Shown here piece by piece: positions 1 through 10,700 of a stretch of 45,244 nt of DNA. Within the stretch, counting starts at the first letter, position 1. Every line of letters starts with the position of its first letter. The notes under the pieces are model-generated. The model was given only the letters and a program-made list of their open reading frames with translations. It was not told the origin of the DNA and ran no database searches. The stretch is from Hypsibius dujardini (Eukaryota; Tardigrada; Eutardigrada; Parachela; Hypsibiidae): assembly GCA_001579985.1 (NCBI GenBank), contig LRSR01006925.1, positions 1 through 45,244 on the forward strand, read 5' to 3'. Made by a program: the position numbers and the translations under genes.

Positions 1-21
1 TCCGCCTTCTGATCTCCAAAA

Positions 22-302
22 AATATTTGACCGATGTCAATCAGTTCCAAATTGAATTTGAAATGCAAACTGTTAAGGAACTTAAATAAATGTATCGTAG
101 AGCGCCACACTGTATTGGCGATGCTAGTGTGCTCAACGTCCCAAGATTGAAACCAACGATGAATGTGCCCTATTATCAACCATACTTTTTTGAGCTCACT
201 AGCAATGCCAATTACAGTGGGGCGCTCTACATGTAGTTAACTTTCTCAACAGGTCGCATTTCAAATTCAATTTGGAACCGATTGACATCGGCAAAATATG
301 TT
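22..302. repeat. Long imperfect inverted repeat
   Basis: Arms of about 110 bp at roughly 22-134 and 192-302 are reverse complements with scattered mismatches, around a spacer of about 57 bp. Both arms can be read as a short peptide-like segment containing DVN-FQIEFEM, one on each strand. The right arm continues to about 375 and resembles the segment at 7130-7240. It looks like two copies of a dispersed sequence inserted head to head, or a foldback element. The function is unknown. Confidence 0.7.
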
Positions 303-595
303 TCGGATGTTTTTCCGGGATTGTTTTTTTGGAAGCCGGATTCTGATCCCATTTTGCAAAACGAACTGTAATCCCAACTATATCGCTAAAATATTGGTCA
401 ATGGCTTCGCCCCCTGAATTGCCAAAAATATTTGATGGACGACATTCCCTCTGGTCGATGTATTTCAAGTTGAATTTTGGGTTAAACATTTTAGGGAGGA
501 TTTTTTATTGCCACCAATTAGCAGCACACTAGAGTCTAGAATTTGGACTGAAAATCGCGGTGGACAATTAGCTCCCCGTAGTTGATGTTTCGTAC

Positions 596-660
596 CTTGG
601 ATACTGACATGGAACCGGAAACCCTGCTGCTCAGTCGATGAATCACTTGGGAAGTAAGCC
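596..660 (-). pseudogene. Relic CUB-domain exon (fourth array member)
   Basis: Read on the minus strand this segment gives SDSSTEQQGFRFHVSIQ, ending at a GT donor. It aligns closely with exon 10 of CUB genes A (3393-3459) and B (9044-9110), including the VSIQ-G end and the donor position. It is 65 nt between the matching acceptor and donor, against 67 nt in A and B, so the frame would not close. No other exon of the family is readable nearby. I infer a decayed remnant of a further tandem copy whose remainder lies beyond the left edge or has been lost. Confidence 0.6.
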
Positions 661-864
661 CTGTATATACCAAACAAAGGCAACCCGTTTAGAAATCAGT
701 AATTTTAGATTCACAGCGTGCTATGGAAATAAATGCGCGTAATTTTGTATATTTCATATTTGTATTTTATATATTTTCAAATCTATAATATTTACTCATT
801 TTACTAGATTTTATTTTATTTTAAACCGTATGTAGCAAACCAAATAAATTTAAGATAAAAAATA

Positions 865-920
865 GACTCGATTTAATTTGATTTGATTTGAATCTGACAT
901 GTGCATTGATGCCATCTCTA
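865..920. mobile_element. End fragment of hAT-like MITE (GATTTGAT family)
   Basis: A run of GATTTGATTT units followed by a terminus reading TAGAGATGGCATC on the complementary strand matches the right end of the element at 44363-44522. Only one end is recognisable, so this is probably a truncated copy. Confidence 0.4.
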
Positions 921-1660
921 GTTACGGGTGTTATTACAACTTTATGTACATGGACCGAACCACTTGTACAAAGCAGAAAAGTATTTCTGGTCATGATAAA
1001 TGAATGAGAAATTTTGCGCCGAGTGGCATCTTTTTAGGAACCCTTATATAGCAGAAGCGGTGATCGAAATATACGGCTGGACATGCAGTAGGAGTAAAAT
1101 GACTGTTAAGAGAAGGCTCAAGTACATTTTTCAGACCGTCATTCTGCGTGGCGCTGGCGCGAAGGGCGCGAGTGCGCACAGCGAGAGATAATTAGTGCGC
1201 AGCATAAAAAACTTTCCATCGCGTGTCTCGTTTCTCTCCCGTTTTTTCGGCTTGATCAAGTTGATCGTATTCGTGTATTCGTCAGGTCGACGTTCTTAAG
1301 TCTTTCTGAGGAAGTGTGAATTTCTCCAAGATCTGCTCGCGGATCATCACCCCTGAAGGAGGACCTCATACCCAGCGGACTCGAGGTTGACACCGTCATC
1401 TACCCTGAGAGCTACCCTTTGAGTCGTCTGGCTGTGAAACGTCTAAAGATGTTACAAATCGGACACTGCCTGACTACTAGAACGTATATAACGTGTCTGA
1501 ACGATGAACGGACTATCTGCGTCGACAGGTCAAAATTATTTCGCATACTTAATAGCCAAGAATGGTTGGCGGCCTGTCGAGAAGACCTGTCGGAAATCTG
1601 TCTTGTCTCGCCACGAGCGAGTCACAATAACTTTACTTGCATTTGTCTACTATAATGAGA
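921..1660. other. Unassigned stretch with a GC-rich block
   Basis: A GC-rich block near 1140-1200 is followed by a TATA-like CATAAAA near 1204 and a pyrimidine-rich stretch. An open frame on the plus strand runs from about 1317 to 1655 and reads through LKEDLIPSGLEVDTV and RTYITCLNDERTICVDR. I recognise no family. It could be an exon, or the promoter and leader of a degraded retroelement. Nothing here supports a confident gene call. Confidence 0.3.
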
Positions 1661-2477
1661 GATGTTGACGGTTTGCCCAAACCGGTTAAACCGCGGTTCG
1701 ATTCGGTTTATTCGGTTCGGTTTTGCTCTTAAACGAGTCGGTTGAAACCGATTTATTTTCAAACCGAACTGAAACCGAGCCGGTTTAAATTGGTTTGAAC
1801 TGATGGGGTTGTTCAAAAGTAAAAATCTTTGAAATTCTCTGGAAATAAATTGATTTTAACGAACTCATTCTGCTTTTTGACTGACCAATTGAAATTACGT
1901 AACAAGATTTTTAAAACCGAATTCTTGGAACGAGGAAAATTCTATATTTACACCAAGTCAGTCACTGTGTAATAACTGGAGCAAATTGGTAAGACCAAAT
2001 AGACATTTCTTCTAAATTCAATGTGTTTTTCCAACTGCTCATCAGCGCATGGGATTAAAAATTCTTGGTTGCTTTGGATTCTTCGTCAGTGACCGAAGAA
2101 TATCCGAATCTAAAAAAATATTTATGTTATCATTCTAATTATAAGTCTGCGGCTGTGGAAGTCTTATTGTCCTGCAAAAGCTGAATGCGTATCCGGGAAT
2201 CTGCCGTTAACTTGAACTAATTGTGAATTTCGAACTGTTGTTGAGAATCTTTGTTGTCATTTTTATTTTCTAGAATTTTGGATGTTGATCTAAATTTTGT
2301 ATCGCTCTTCCGAGTTGAGTCAATTCAGTTGATTATATCATCTTACGGTACAGTTTTCCTACCGTTGCGATTACCGGTTTAAATCGATTTACACGATTTG
2401 AAATTTTAACCGACAATTCTCAAACCGGTTTATCCTCCAAACCGAACCAAACCGCTCCGGTTTGAACCGTTAACATC
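1661..2477. mobile_element. Non-autonomous element with AACCGG-rich inverted ends
   Basis: The termini GATGTTGACGGTTTG and its near reverse complement ending AACATC bound an 0.8 kb AT-rich segment. Both ends are built from degenerate AACCGGTT, AAACCG and CGGTTTG words, so they pair internally as well as with each other. No transposase frame is visible. The design resembles hAT MITEs with self-similar subterminal repeats, such as the element at 43850-45017. I could not see a clean target-site duplication. Confidence 0.6.
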
Positions 2478-2650
2478 TTTTAAGTATAATCACTGAAAGT
2501 TCTTGGATCGGGCGTCGAATCGGTTTTTTCCCAACGTCTTCCTTTTATTGCTCTACGTGTCCAGGTTTAAAGACCTGGAAATCGATACTTATTTCATATG
2601 CTGAATGTCTATACCAATTACCTGAATGAATGATTACAATAAAGAATCCT

Positions 2651-2656
2651 TTTATT
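2651..2656 (-). terminator. Polyadenylation signal of CUB gene A
   Basis: AATAAA on the minus strand lies about 76 bp beyond the stop codon of CUB gene A. It is inferred from position only. Confidence 0.45.
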
Positions 2657-2731
2657 AAAAAAATATACTATAAAACTTTTTAAGCCTTCTCGAATCACTG
2701 AAAAACTCTTAGACGGGACGTCGTGCCCCGT

Positions 2732-5700
2732 TTATCGACGGAATCCTCCGTTACTGGCAATGATTCGGAATCCAAGGCCTTCCGAAACACCATTACTAAT
2801 GAATAGTGCTTGCTAAAAGGAAGAATAAGATCCCGTAATAAATCCGCACCGTCGTTTCCCTATTTTGTCTGGCATAATACAGTACACCATGCGTTGCAAG
2901 CAAAGAGAATATATATATGCAGGTACTCACAACGTTGTTGGTCTGCGAGATGAGGCCCTTCGGTCCGATGTTGCCGCAGAAACTTTCACCCAGGATTTTG
3001 ACCTCACCATCGACAGTCTCGAAAAAGGTCAACCGGTCCGACACGCATTGGACGGTTTCTTCCACCGCGAACTCAGTAGCGGTCAACTGTACGTGCGCGA
3101 GACAGCGATAAAAAATTATTCTCCAATCATACATTACACATGCAGAAGTAGAAAATATTCGGACGGCAATTCAGTTACATGGATTTGGGATCCTTCGGGG
3201 GCGGTAATGTTATAGGAGCAGCTGACGTTGTTGGGGTAGTTTCTGGGGAAGTTCGGCGAGGTGAACGCAGCGATTCCGAAATCCGGTACAATCACAGAGT
3301 TCACACACGGCACTATTACAACAAGTGTGCATATTTCAGTCACATTTCCGTTTTCGTTTTTCAAGTTTCTTAGGATCGAAATGGGTTCAAACCTTCGATG
3401 GTGACAGCAAACCTGAAACCGAAATACTGACTCGTTCCGTCACTCACGAAAAGGGCTTTCTGTCAACCCCCAAAAAAACAATTAAAATTTATGGTTACAA
3501 TTGCATTAGACTGACCCTGAATACCCAAAATGAGTTTGCTTACCACTTGGTTAGTTTGAGCAAGGATTCGCCGGGGCATTGCCGATCCCGACAATCGCGT
3601 CCCAATGCGAACGGTCACACCGTCGACCACTTCGGTCAGTTCCAGGTAGTCCTCGCCGGCTTCGGTACGGAAAACTTCCGGATCAAACTGTCCAACAAAA
3701 TTGATGCACACATCATTTGAAAATCGCTGGAATTCGGTAGCGGAAATGTATACATATAGGTGTAGACCTGAAGTTTCGATCCGATCGGTCCGGTGATGTC
3801 GTATAATTGATACGCATTAGCGGGGTAGTTGTTGGGATGGTTGGGCGATTGCAGCACCGCTGTCGCACCGGCAACAACGATGACCTTCTCAGGCACTGAC
3901 GGAAAAAAACTTAAGGGTGAGAGATGTAGTTTGCAGGCATTGAGTTTATTTATCCCTCACCTTCCGCGGAGACTTGAAGACGAAAGCCTTTATGGTTGCT
4001 GCTTCCATCGCTAACGAACACGACATTCTGCAGGAAACCAAAGAGCCGGCGTAAAATTACATGCGTAATTTATGTTGGTCTATGACACTAATGTTTCTAC
4101 AGTATTTTTTGTTGATGCGTAGCCGTTTTGTCCCTAAACATTGTGCCCCCCACATTTTTTCCTGTTCCTCAGACATTGTGTCCTTCCGACAATGCGTCTT
4201 TCAGACATTGTGTCCCGTTCATGGGACGTTAGAGTGATAAAGGGAGCGAAACCCTCTATTAAAAAATACCGTCTGTCTAACAGTGCGCCAATAAATCCAC
4301 GACCAGAATGTCTGGAGACAGTCTCCACCTGGCCATAATTTCTGCAGGAACAGAATGTTTGGAGACACCCTTTCCACCTGGCTATATTGTCTACGAAGAC
4401 AGAATGTCTGGGAACTATCTTCCACCTAGTTTTAATGTCTGTAAGGACAGAATGTTCACAGAGTGTCTGGGACAAAGAATAAGGCGGGACACACAAAAAA
4501 GGACCCTGTGACAAAATATCGAGGGACACAACGTCGGTGTGATTTTTTTATTAATGGCGAAAGTATACTTACAACTGCATTGGTTTTAGCCCGGAGGAGG
4601 ACGCCGCTGAAACTCCCAGTTAAGTTTCTGCCGATCTGAACGATGGATCCGTCAATGACCTCCGTGATCCTGACGTAGTCTAAAGGTGCAGTTTCAGAGC
4701 CGCTTTCGAGGTTTGCGTCGACGAATTGTAACTGAAAAAAAAGATATTGTTTTTTGAATTGGGATTTACGCATGCAACAAGAAGCATTGTCTTACACTGA
4801 TGTGACTGCCTTTGGAACTGGTAACAGTCCAACTGCAGTACGAGTCAGGGAGGTAGATGTTGGGATAGTTGGGCGATTGGATTGTCTGTGCATCGACGCT
4901 TCCATTTGACAGAACAGCCACCGGCCCTCCACAAGGCGCTGCAACATTTATGATTGTATCTCACGTTAATGGAAGATATAAAACCGCACAAGTTCAGGTA
5001 AATATAAGTATTACTAATAAATTTATTAATTAGCTCACATTTAAGTGCAAAATAGGCTACTTATGCTCTTTAAATATTACTAGAACAAGCCCATGCTGCG
5101 AGTTAAATGCGGAGAAAAACCTTGTAGGTCTTAACTTACCGTTGCTGGAAACCAGAATATTGAAACCACCAAGCTGGCCTTCATGATTACTGACGAAAAC
5201 AGCTTGCTGAAAAATGGGTCCAGCTTACATCTTTGGTACCATTGGCAGTCGACATGCATTTGCACTTACAACAAGGTTGGTCTTGGACTGAAACTGTTTC
5301 ACGGGGTTCTGGCCGCAGAGGATCTTGCCGATTTGAACGATAGTGCCATTGACGCGTTCGCTGAACTTGAGGTAGTCTCCTCGGAGGCAGCCACTGGCCG
5401 TGTTCTCGGTTTGGAATGCATTGACGTGGAACTGAATACAGTGTAATTTGAAAATCAGAATTTCAGTAGTTTAAATGAAGTGCATGATATATGTATATAT
5501 ATATACGTGGTAAAACCCTTGCGCTGACCGAATTAAGCATTTTAATACAGGGATGTGAACAACAACCATGCGTCGAACGAGTTCAATGGCTAACTTGGTT
5601 AGAGCAAAGTTTTTGCCACGTGAGTATATAAATGTACATAGCCAACTGCAGAAGTACTGTAGACTATGATCAAAATATTTTTAATGAGATTAATATATTT

Positions 5701-6157
5701 AACATAGTTAATTGAATGGTCATAATAGTTTATATAGTTAAGATAGTCATTATTACTAATTAAGTAAATATGACTAATAAGTGGTTTATATAATACAGTT
5801 ACGTCCATTTATTTAATTAAATATACGTGTAAATGTCACCAAAATTAACAAATAAATATCATTCTAGATTTATGTCTGCATAGCTCAGTAGCGTACGTAA
5901 AGGGGACCAGGAGTGCTGCCAGCGATGATCCAGTTGCATAGGGCAAATGCGGGATAGGCTTGCGGATGATTGGGTGAGACAATCGTTGTCCCATTTTGCG
6001 GCGCTGGAGGGACTCTGACAGCTCCACCACACTCTAAAAAGTATAAGGAATATACATAAAACAGTTTAAGCTGCAGAAAGGTTTTGAAATTATATTATTT
6101 ACCTGTTGCGCTTGCAACGGCCAGACCTGCGACCAGGACGACGACTTGGAGGAGCAT
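2732..6157 (-). CDS. CUB gene A: secreted four-CUB-domain protein
   Basis: Thirteen exons join in frame to 1500 nt (499 residues): 6103-6157, 5897-6033, 5270-5431, 5140-5206, 4796-4938, 4573-4731, 3961-4027, 3768-3895, 3544-3687, 3393-3459, 3179-3312, 2931-3086 and 2732-2812. A signal peptide (MLLQVVVLVAGLAVASAT) precedes four CUB domains at about 20-141, 142-263, 264-376 and 377-499. Each is coded by three exons with conserved breakpoints and typical SPNHP/SPNYP and GFR/GGF motifs. CUB1 (C20, C51, C79, C103) and CUB4 (C379, C408, C435, C458) keep all four cysteines. CUB2 keeps C143 and C175, and CUB3 has none. There is no membrane segment, so the product is probably extracellular. CUB domains usually bind proteins or glycans, but the partner is unknown. 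Gene B is its near twin. The donor after exon 10 (GTTTGA) is unusual but shared with B. Confidence 0.88.
4123..4537. mobile_element. Inverted-repeat element in intron 6 of CUB gene A
   Basis: The ends CCGTTTTGTCCCTAAACATT and, in reverse complement, CCGACGTTGTGTCCCTCG enclose about 415 bp. Inside are several direct and inverted copies of words like CAGACATTGTGTCCC and ACAGAATGTCTGG. The same element sits in intron 6 of gene B (9750-10136), so the insertion predates the A/B duplication. No protein is coded. Confidence 0.6.
5505..5621. mobile_element. Short MITE in intron 2 of CUB gene A only
   Basis: Terminal inverted repeats of about 30 bp (ACGTGGTAAAACCCTTGCGC against ACGTGGCAAAAACTTTGCTC) enclose about 117 bp within a TATATA tract. 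The matching intron of gene B has the same TATATA tract without the insert. The insertion therefore came after the duplication. Confidence 0.65.
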
Positions 6158-6254
6158 GATGTTTGGGCTGAAATAGATGTCAAGGGGCTATACCAAGCAA
6201 GTGATAATTCTAGAAATGGAAGGTATAGTGATTGGAAGAAACTTTAAGGTGCAC

Positions 6255-6262
6255 TATTTATA
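6255..6262 (-). promoter_or_regulatory. TATA box of CUB gene A
   Basis: TATAAATA on the minus strand, in the context GGTATAAATAG, lies 98 bp upstream of the start codon. The same box at the same distance is kept in gene B (11722-11729), within a long stretch of 5' flank shared by the two genes. The start site would be near 6225-6230. Confidence 0.65.
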
Positions 6263-6856
6263 CCGGTCGTGAGTTCCTTGTTAGTGTCTTTGCTATCTTC
6301 CAAACCCTTATTAGAGCCGGAACTGTACGTCTGATATCGTGCGTGTCACTAGGAGAAAACAATGCTAAGGTGATATGGAAGTTGACGAGCGCTCTGGTAT
6401 TGTCTGCAGTACCGGAACAAAACTGACACGGTTCGACATTCGATTCGAGTGACTCCGATTGCGGCAGGGTAAATAATTTAGTGTACAATTGTCTGGAAGA
6501 CTTCTTACAATTGCCGACCCTGCTATTGACTTGACCGAGGTTGCCTTGGGAAGAGTTTCAACCAAGGAATCTTATCGTGCTCTATAGTAATTATACACTT
6601 GAACCTTCATGCACAGAACAAAATGCGATCACCTCGGTTAAATATTTTCAACACGTATTTTTCATTCAAAAGAGGTTCGTTCTAAATGTTTCAGTGTGTG
6701 AATGTGTAAGAAGCTTTCAGCTATCGACTCTCTTGCTCGATTAAATCATTAGTGGTCTGCTGGCGAGGAGCATCATTTATATAACGTCTCATCTTACCTT
6801 CAAAATTTGTAACGTTTCAAAGAGATATACCGTATTTCATCAGGAAATGCTAAATA
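6263..6856. other. Upstream flank of CUB gene A, duplicated in gene B
   Basis: I see no gene here. Much of this stretch has a clear counterpart upstream of gene B (about 11730-12500), including a segment around TCGACTCTCTTGCTCGATTA. The duplication unit therefore included the promoter and several hundred bases of flank. Gene B's version has extra sequence near 12060-12300. Confidence 0.6.
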
Positions 6857-7240
6857 TCAATTTTCCAAGGTAATAAATAAAATAATTTCATTGGTGATCG
6901 GATTGTTCTTATAATTGATTCGTGGTCCACTAACAAGAATACGGCACTGTTGGACGCTACCACACTTGAGGGTCGCCACGTCCAAATCGTTACCGTTCCA
7001 CCGAAAATCACGCCCTTGTGCCAGACGTTGGACGTCTTCGGTTTGCGAATGTGGAAAACCTTTGTGCGAAAGATCTGGGACTGGATTGTTTGTGACGAGG
7101 TCCAGTGCGAACTGCATCTGCGGAACGCGAATGTTTACATAAGCCAAATACGTTTCGGAGATTTTTTCCGGGGTTCTTATTTGGAAGTTGGAGTCTGATC
7201 CCATTTTACAAAAAGAACTGTAATCCAACTGTATCGCTAA
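6857..7240 (-). other. Unidentified open frame related to the left-edge repeat
   Basis: A 123-codon open frame on the minus strand begins at 7228 and includes MGSDSNFQIRTPEK followed by ISETYLAYVN. The first 40 residues resemble the right arm of the inverted repeat at 192-375, which reads MGSESGFQKNNPGK then TSETYFADVN. The rest (for example NGNDLDVATLKCGSVQQC) has no counterpart and no family I recognise. It lies between CUB genes A and B, about 530 bp beyond the stop of B. It may be an exon of an unidentified gene or a relic of a dispersed element. Confidence 0.35.
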
Positions 7241-7600
7241 AATGAAGCTTGTGAGAACGTTTTTTAAAGCATTTAGAAGAATATTAAATATGTCACTAAC
7301 ATTATTCCAAAAATTTAGGCGTATGCAGTTTAAGTTGAATTCCTATCACTCCGTTTTGCCTGATCAAACATGACCAGGCTCTTTTCAGACTCATTTTTAC
7401 TAATTTCGAATAGAATTGCTGATCTTCCTGATTGAGTATCTGTGATTGCAATAAATCTTAAAGTTTCTTAACTTTTAAATTGTTCTTCATTTGCCTTTTC
7501 GTCGAAGGATTTCTGCAGAACAATGCGTGACGCGGCAATAGAGTCGGCTTGCTGCTCGGCTCGTTATAGTTCTTGTTCTGTTCCGATAATACTAGTGAGT
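7241..7600. other. Intergenic stretch without visible gene
   Basis: AT-rich sequence downstream of CUB gene B. I see no exon-like reading frame or clear repeat. Confidence 0.6.
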
Positions 7601-7606
7601 AATTTT

Positions 7607-7612
7607 TTTATT
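7607..7612 (-). terminator. Polyadenylation signal of CUB gene B
   Basis: AATAAA on the minus strand lies about 156 bp beyond the stop codon of CUB gene B. The call rests on position only. Confidence 0.4.
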
Positions 7613-7767
7613 ATTATTCTGGTTACGCCCGTCCATAGAACTGAAAACTGAGGCTTGTACATGAATTGTACTATTCCAGTAGTGAAACACTTTCAACGTG
7701 TGTAAAAGACTCTTTCAGGCTTTCCTGAGTTGTTAAAAAAGATCTTGGACTGGACGACTTTTCCTGT

Positions 7768-10700
7768 TTATCGACGGAATCCCCCAGTGCTAGCAATAAT
7801 TTGGAAGCCAAGACCTTCCGTGACGCCATTGCTGATGAAAAGGGCTTGCTAAAAAGAAACAGCCACGTACCAATTAATCCGCACATCTGTCCATGAGTTT
7901 CTGGGGGTGTCCTACTACGCAATGCTTGCATAATTGGCAATTGGGATATTTCTGGAATGTATACTCACGACGTTGTTGGTCTGCGAAACGAGGCCGTTCG
8001 GTCCGGTGTTGCCGCAGAAACGTTCGCCCAAAGTTTTCACCTCGCCGTCGACTGTCTCGAAAAATGTCAACCCGTCCGACACGCATTGGACGGTTTCTTC
8101 AACCGCGAACTGAATAGCGGTCAACTGTATGTGCGAGAGACAGCGATAAAATATTATTCTCCAGTCATACATTACACATGCAGAAGTAGAAAATATTTGG
8201 ACGGCGATTTGTTTACATAGATTTGGGATCCTTCGGGGGCGGTGATGTTGTAGGAGCAGCGGACGTCGTTGGGGTAGTTTCGTGGGAAGTTTGGCGATGT
8301 GAATGCGGCAATTCCGAATTCCGGCACAACCACAGAGCTCACACATGGCACTAAGCAAAGCAAGTGAGCTTTTATTATTATCAATGTTTTACTATTGTGA
8401 CTTACAAACGACCGGAATGAGCTTTTAAAATCTGATTGAGCTGAAAATATTTTCATAAAAATTATTCAGAATATAATGGCTTTGATACAATATTTGTTTC
8501 TCCGTGAGCTCTACTTGAACCGGGTAATTGTTTAAAGTGCCGAAAACAAATATTTTGCCCACAAAATCAACGATATACAATATTGGTTCCTGGACACCAT
8601 ATATTACGAAATGTCGGACAATATCTGAGTACACATTTTATTTTATATCGTGCGGAGTTCAAATGAATTTCAAACGTCATCGGGTTCCGGAGCTATATGA
8701 CGCTTTTCCGATTTCCCTCGACCCACCGGCTAGTTTGAATGACTGCTGGTCTCGCTCCGCCCTTAATTTTGCAAGGTATTTCTTTCGTCTCTAATCGATT
8801 GGCAATTTTACCGTAAGTTAAATATTATACAGTGTCGTATAATTCGAACTTTTCGGTGGGGTTCAATAACTGTCCACTTTTAACAACATTTTTAGAATTT
8901 GTCTGGCCGAAGTGGAAAGAGCTTGCTAAAATGATCAACACTTGTGTTAGTTAATAACCATTTTCAGTTCGATTGGATTTTGACATCACATTCGGGCCCC
9001 TTGTTAATCTCGACCATATATGATACTTGAAGAGGTCTCAAACCTTGGATACTGACGGTAAACTTGAAGCCAGAGTATTGGCCCGTTGAGTCGCTCACGA
9101 AAAAGGCTTTCTGTCAACCCCCAAAACGATTAATTAAATTTGAAGTCGTAGTTGCCTTAGACTGACCTTGATTAATAAAATGAAAACTGTATTTACTTAC
9201 CACTTGGTTAGTTTGAGCAAGGATTCGCCGGGGCAATCTATTTCCCGACAACCAATTTCCAATAGGAACGGTCACACCGTCAACCACTTCGGTCAGTTCC
9301 AGGTAGTCATGACCAATTTCGGTATAGAAAGCTTCCGGATCAAACTGTCAAGCGAAATTCAGACATAAATCGAATGAAAATCGTTGTAAAAAATCGGAAA
9401 CGGACAGGTATATATATACCTGAAGTTTCGATCCGGCCGGTCCAGTGATGTCATACAGCTGGTGCGAATTGGCGGGGTAGTTGTTGGGATGGTGGGGCGA
9501 TTGAAAAACTGTTGATGCACCGGCAATGACGATTACCTTCTCAGGCACTGATGCAAGAAACAACAGTGAGAGATGTACTTTGCAGGCAGTGAGTTTGTTT
9601 ATGCCTCACCTTCCGCGTAGACTTGAAGACGAAAGCCTCTATGGTTGTTGTTTCCATCGCTGACGAACACGACATTCTGGAAGAAGCATGCGTAACTTAT
9701 GTTGGTTTATGACACAATTGTTTCTCCAGTAATTTTGTTTATTGCGCAACCGTTGTGTCCCTAGGCATTGTGCCCCCCTTCCCGACCTTATTTCCTGTCC
9801 GACATCTTTGCATCTTTCAGATATTGTGTCCCGTCCGTTGGACATTAGAGGGGTAAAGGGTGCGCAGTCCCCCCATTAAAACTTACCCTCTGTGTACAGT
9901 CTGTCAGTAAATCCACGACCGGAAAGTCTAGGGACATTCTGTCAATCTAACTATAATGTTTGTGGGGACGGTACGTGCAAGGCTAGAAATGTTTGGGAAA
10001 AGTATCTCCACCTGGCCATAATGTCTGCGAGAACAGAATGTCTACGGACAGAACGTTTGAGGACAAAGAGTCAGGCGGTACACACAAAAAGGGACGCGAT
10101 GTCTGGATTACAAAATGTGGAAGGGCACAAAGTCGGTGTGCTTTTTTAATAAAGGTGAAAGCATACTTACAACTGCATTGGTTTTCGTCCGGAGGAGGGG
10201 GTTGCCGAAACTTCCAGTGAAGTTTCTGCCGATCTGGACGATGGATCCGTCGATCTCCTCTGTAATCTTGACGTAGTCTAAAGGCGCAACTTCAGAGCTA
10301 TCTTCAAGCTGAGCGTCGAAGAATTGTAACTGGAGAGAAGAGTTTTAATTGGGGATTTGCGCATGCAACAAGAAGGATCCTCTTACACTAATGTAACTGC
10401 CTTGGGGACTGGTGACGGTCCAACTGCAGTATGAGTCAGGGAGGTAGGGGCTGGGATAATTGGGCGATAGGATTATCCGTGCACCGACGCCTCCATTTGA
10501 CGGAATAACCACCGGTCCTCCACAGGGTGCTACAACATTTATTACTGCTTTTATGTTTTATGTAATTTATAAAACCACACAAAATAACGTAGAAATAAAT
10601 AGAAATAATTAACTAATTAACTCACATTAAAGTGCAAAATAGGCTGCTTATGCTCTTTAAATTTTACTAGAATAAGCATAAGCTGCGAGCTAATCACGGA

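Noticed and set aside
1419-1655. Chemokine-like cysteine spacing in CLTTRTYITCLNDERTICVD
   Set aside because: Superficial resemblance to vertebrate CXC chemokines, which are unknown in invertebrates. There is no signal peptide and the frame lacks support.
5183-5446. Plus-strand 87-codon frame, repeated at 10745-11032
   Set aside because: It is the antisense shadow of CUB exon 3 and its flanks; the conserved signal is on the minus strand.
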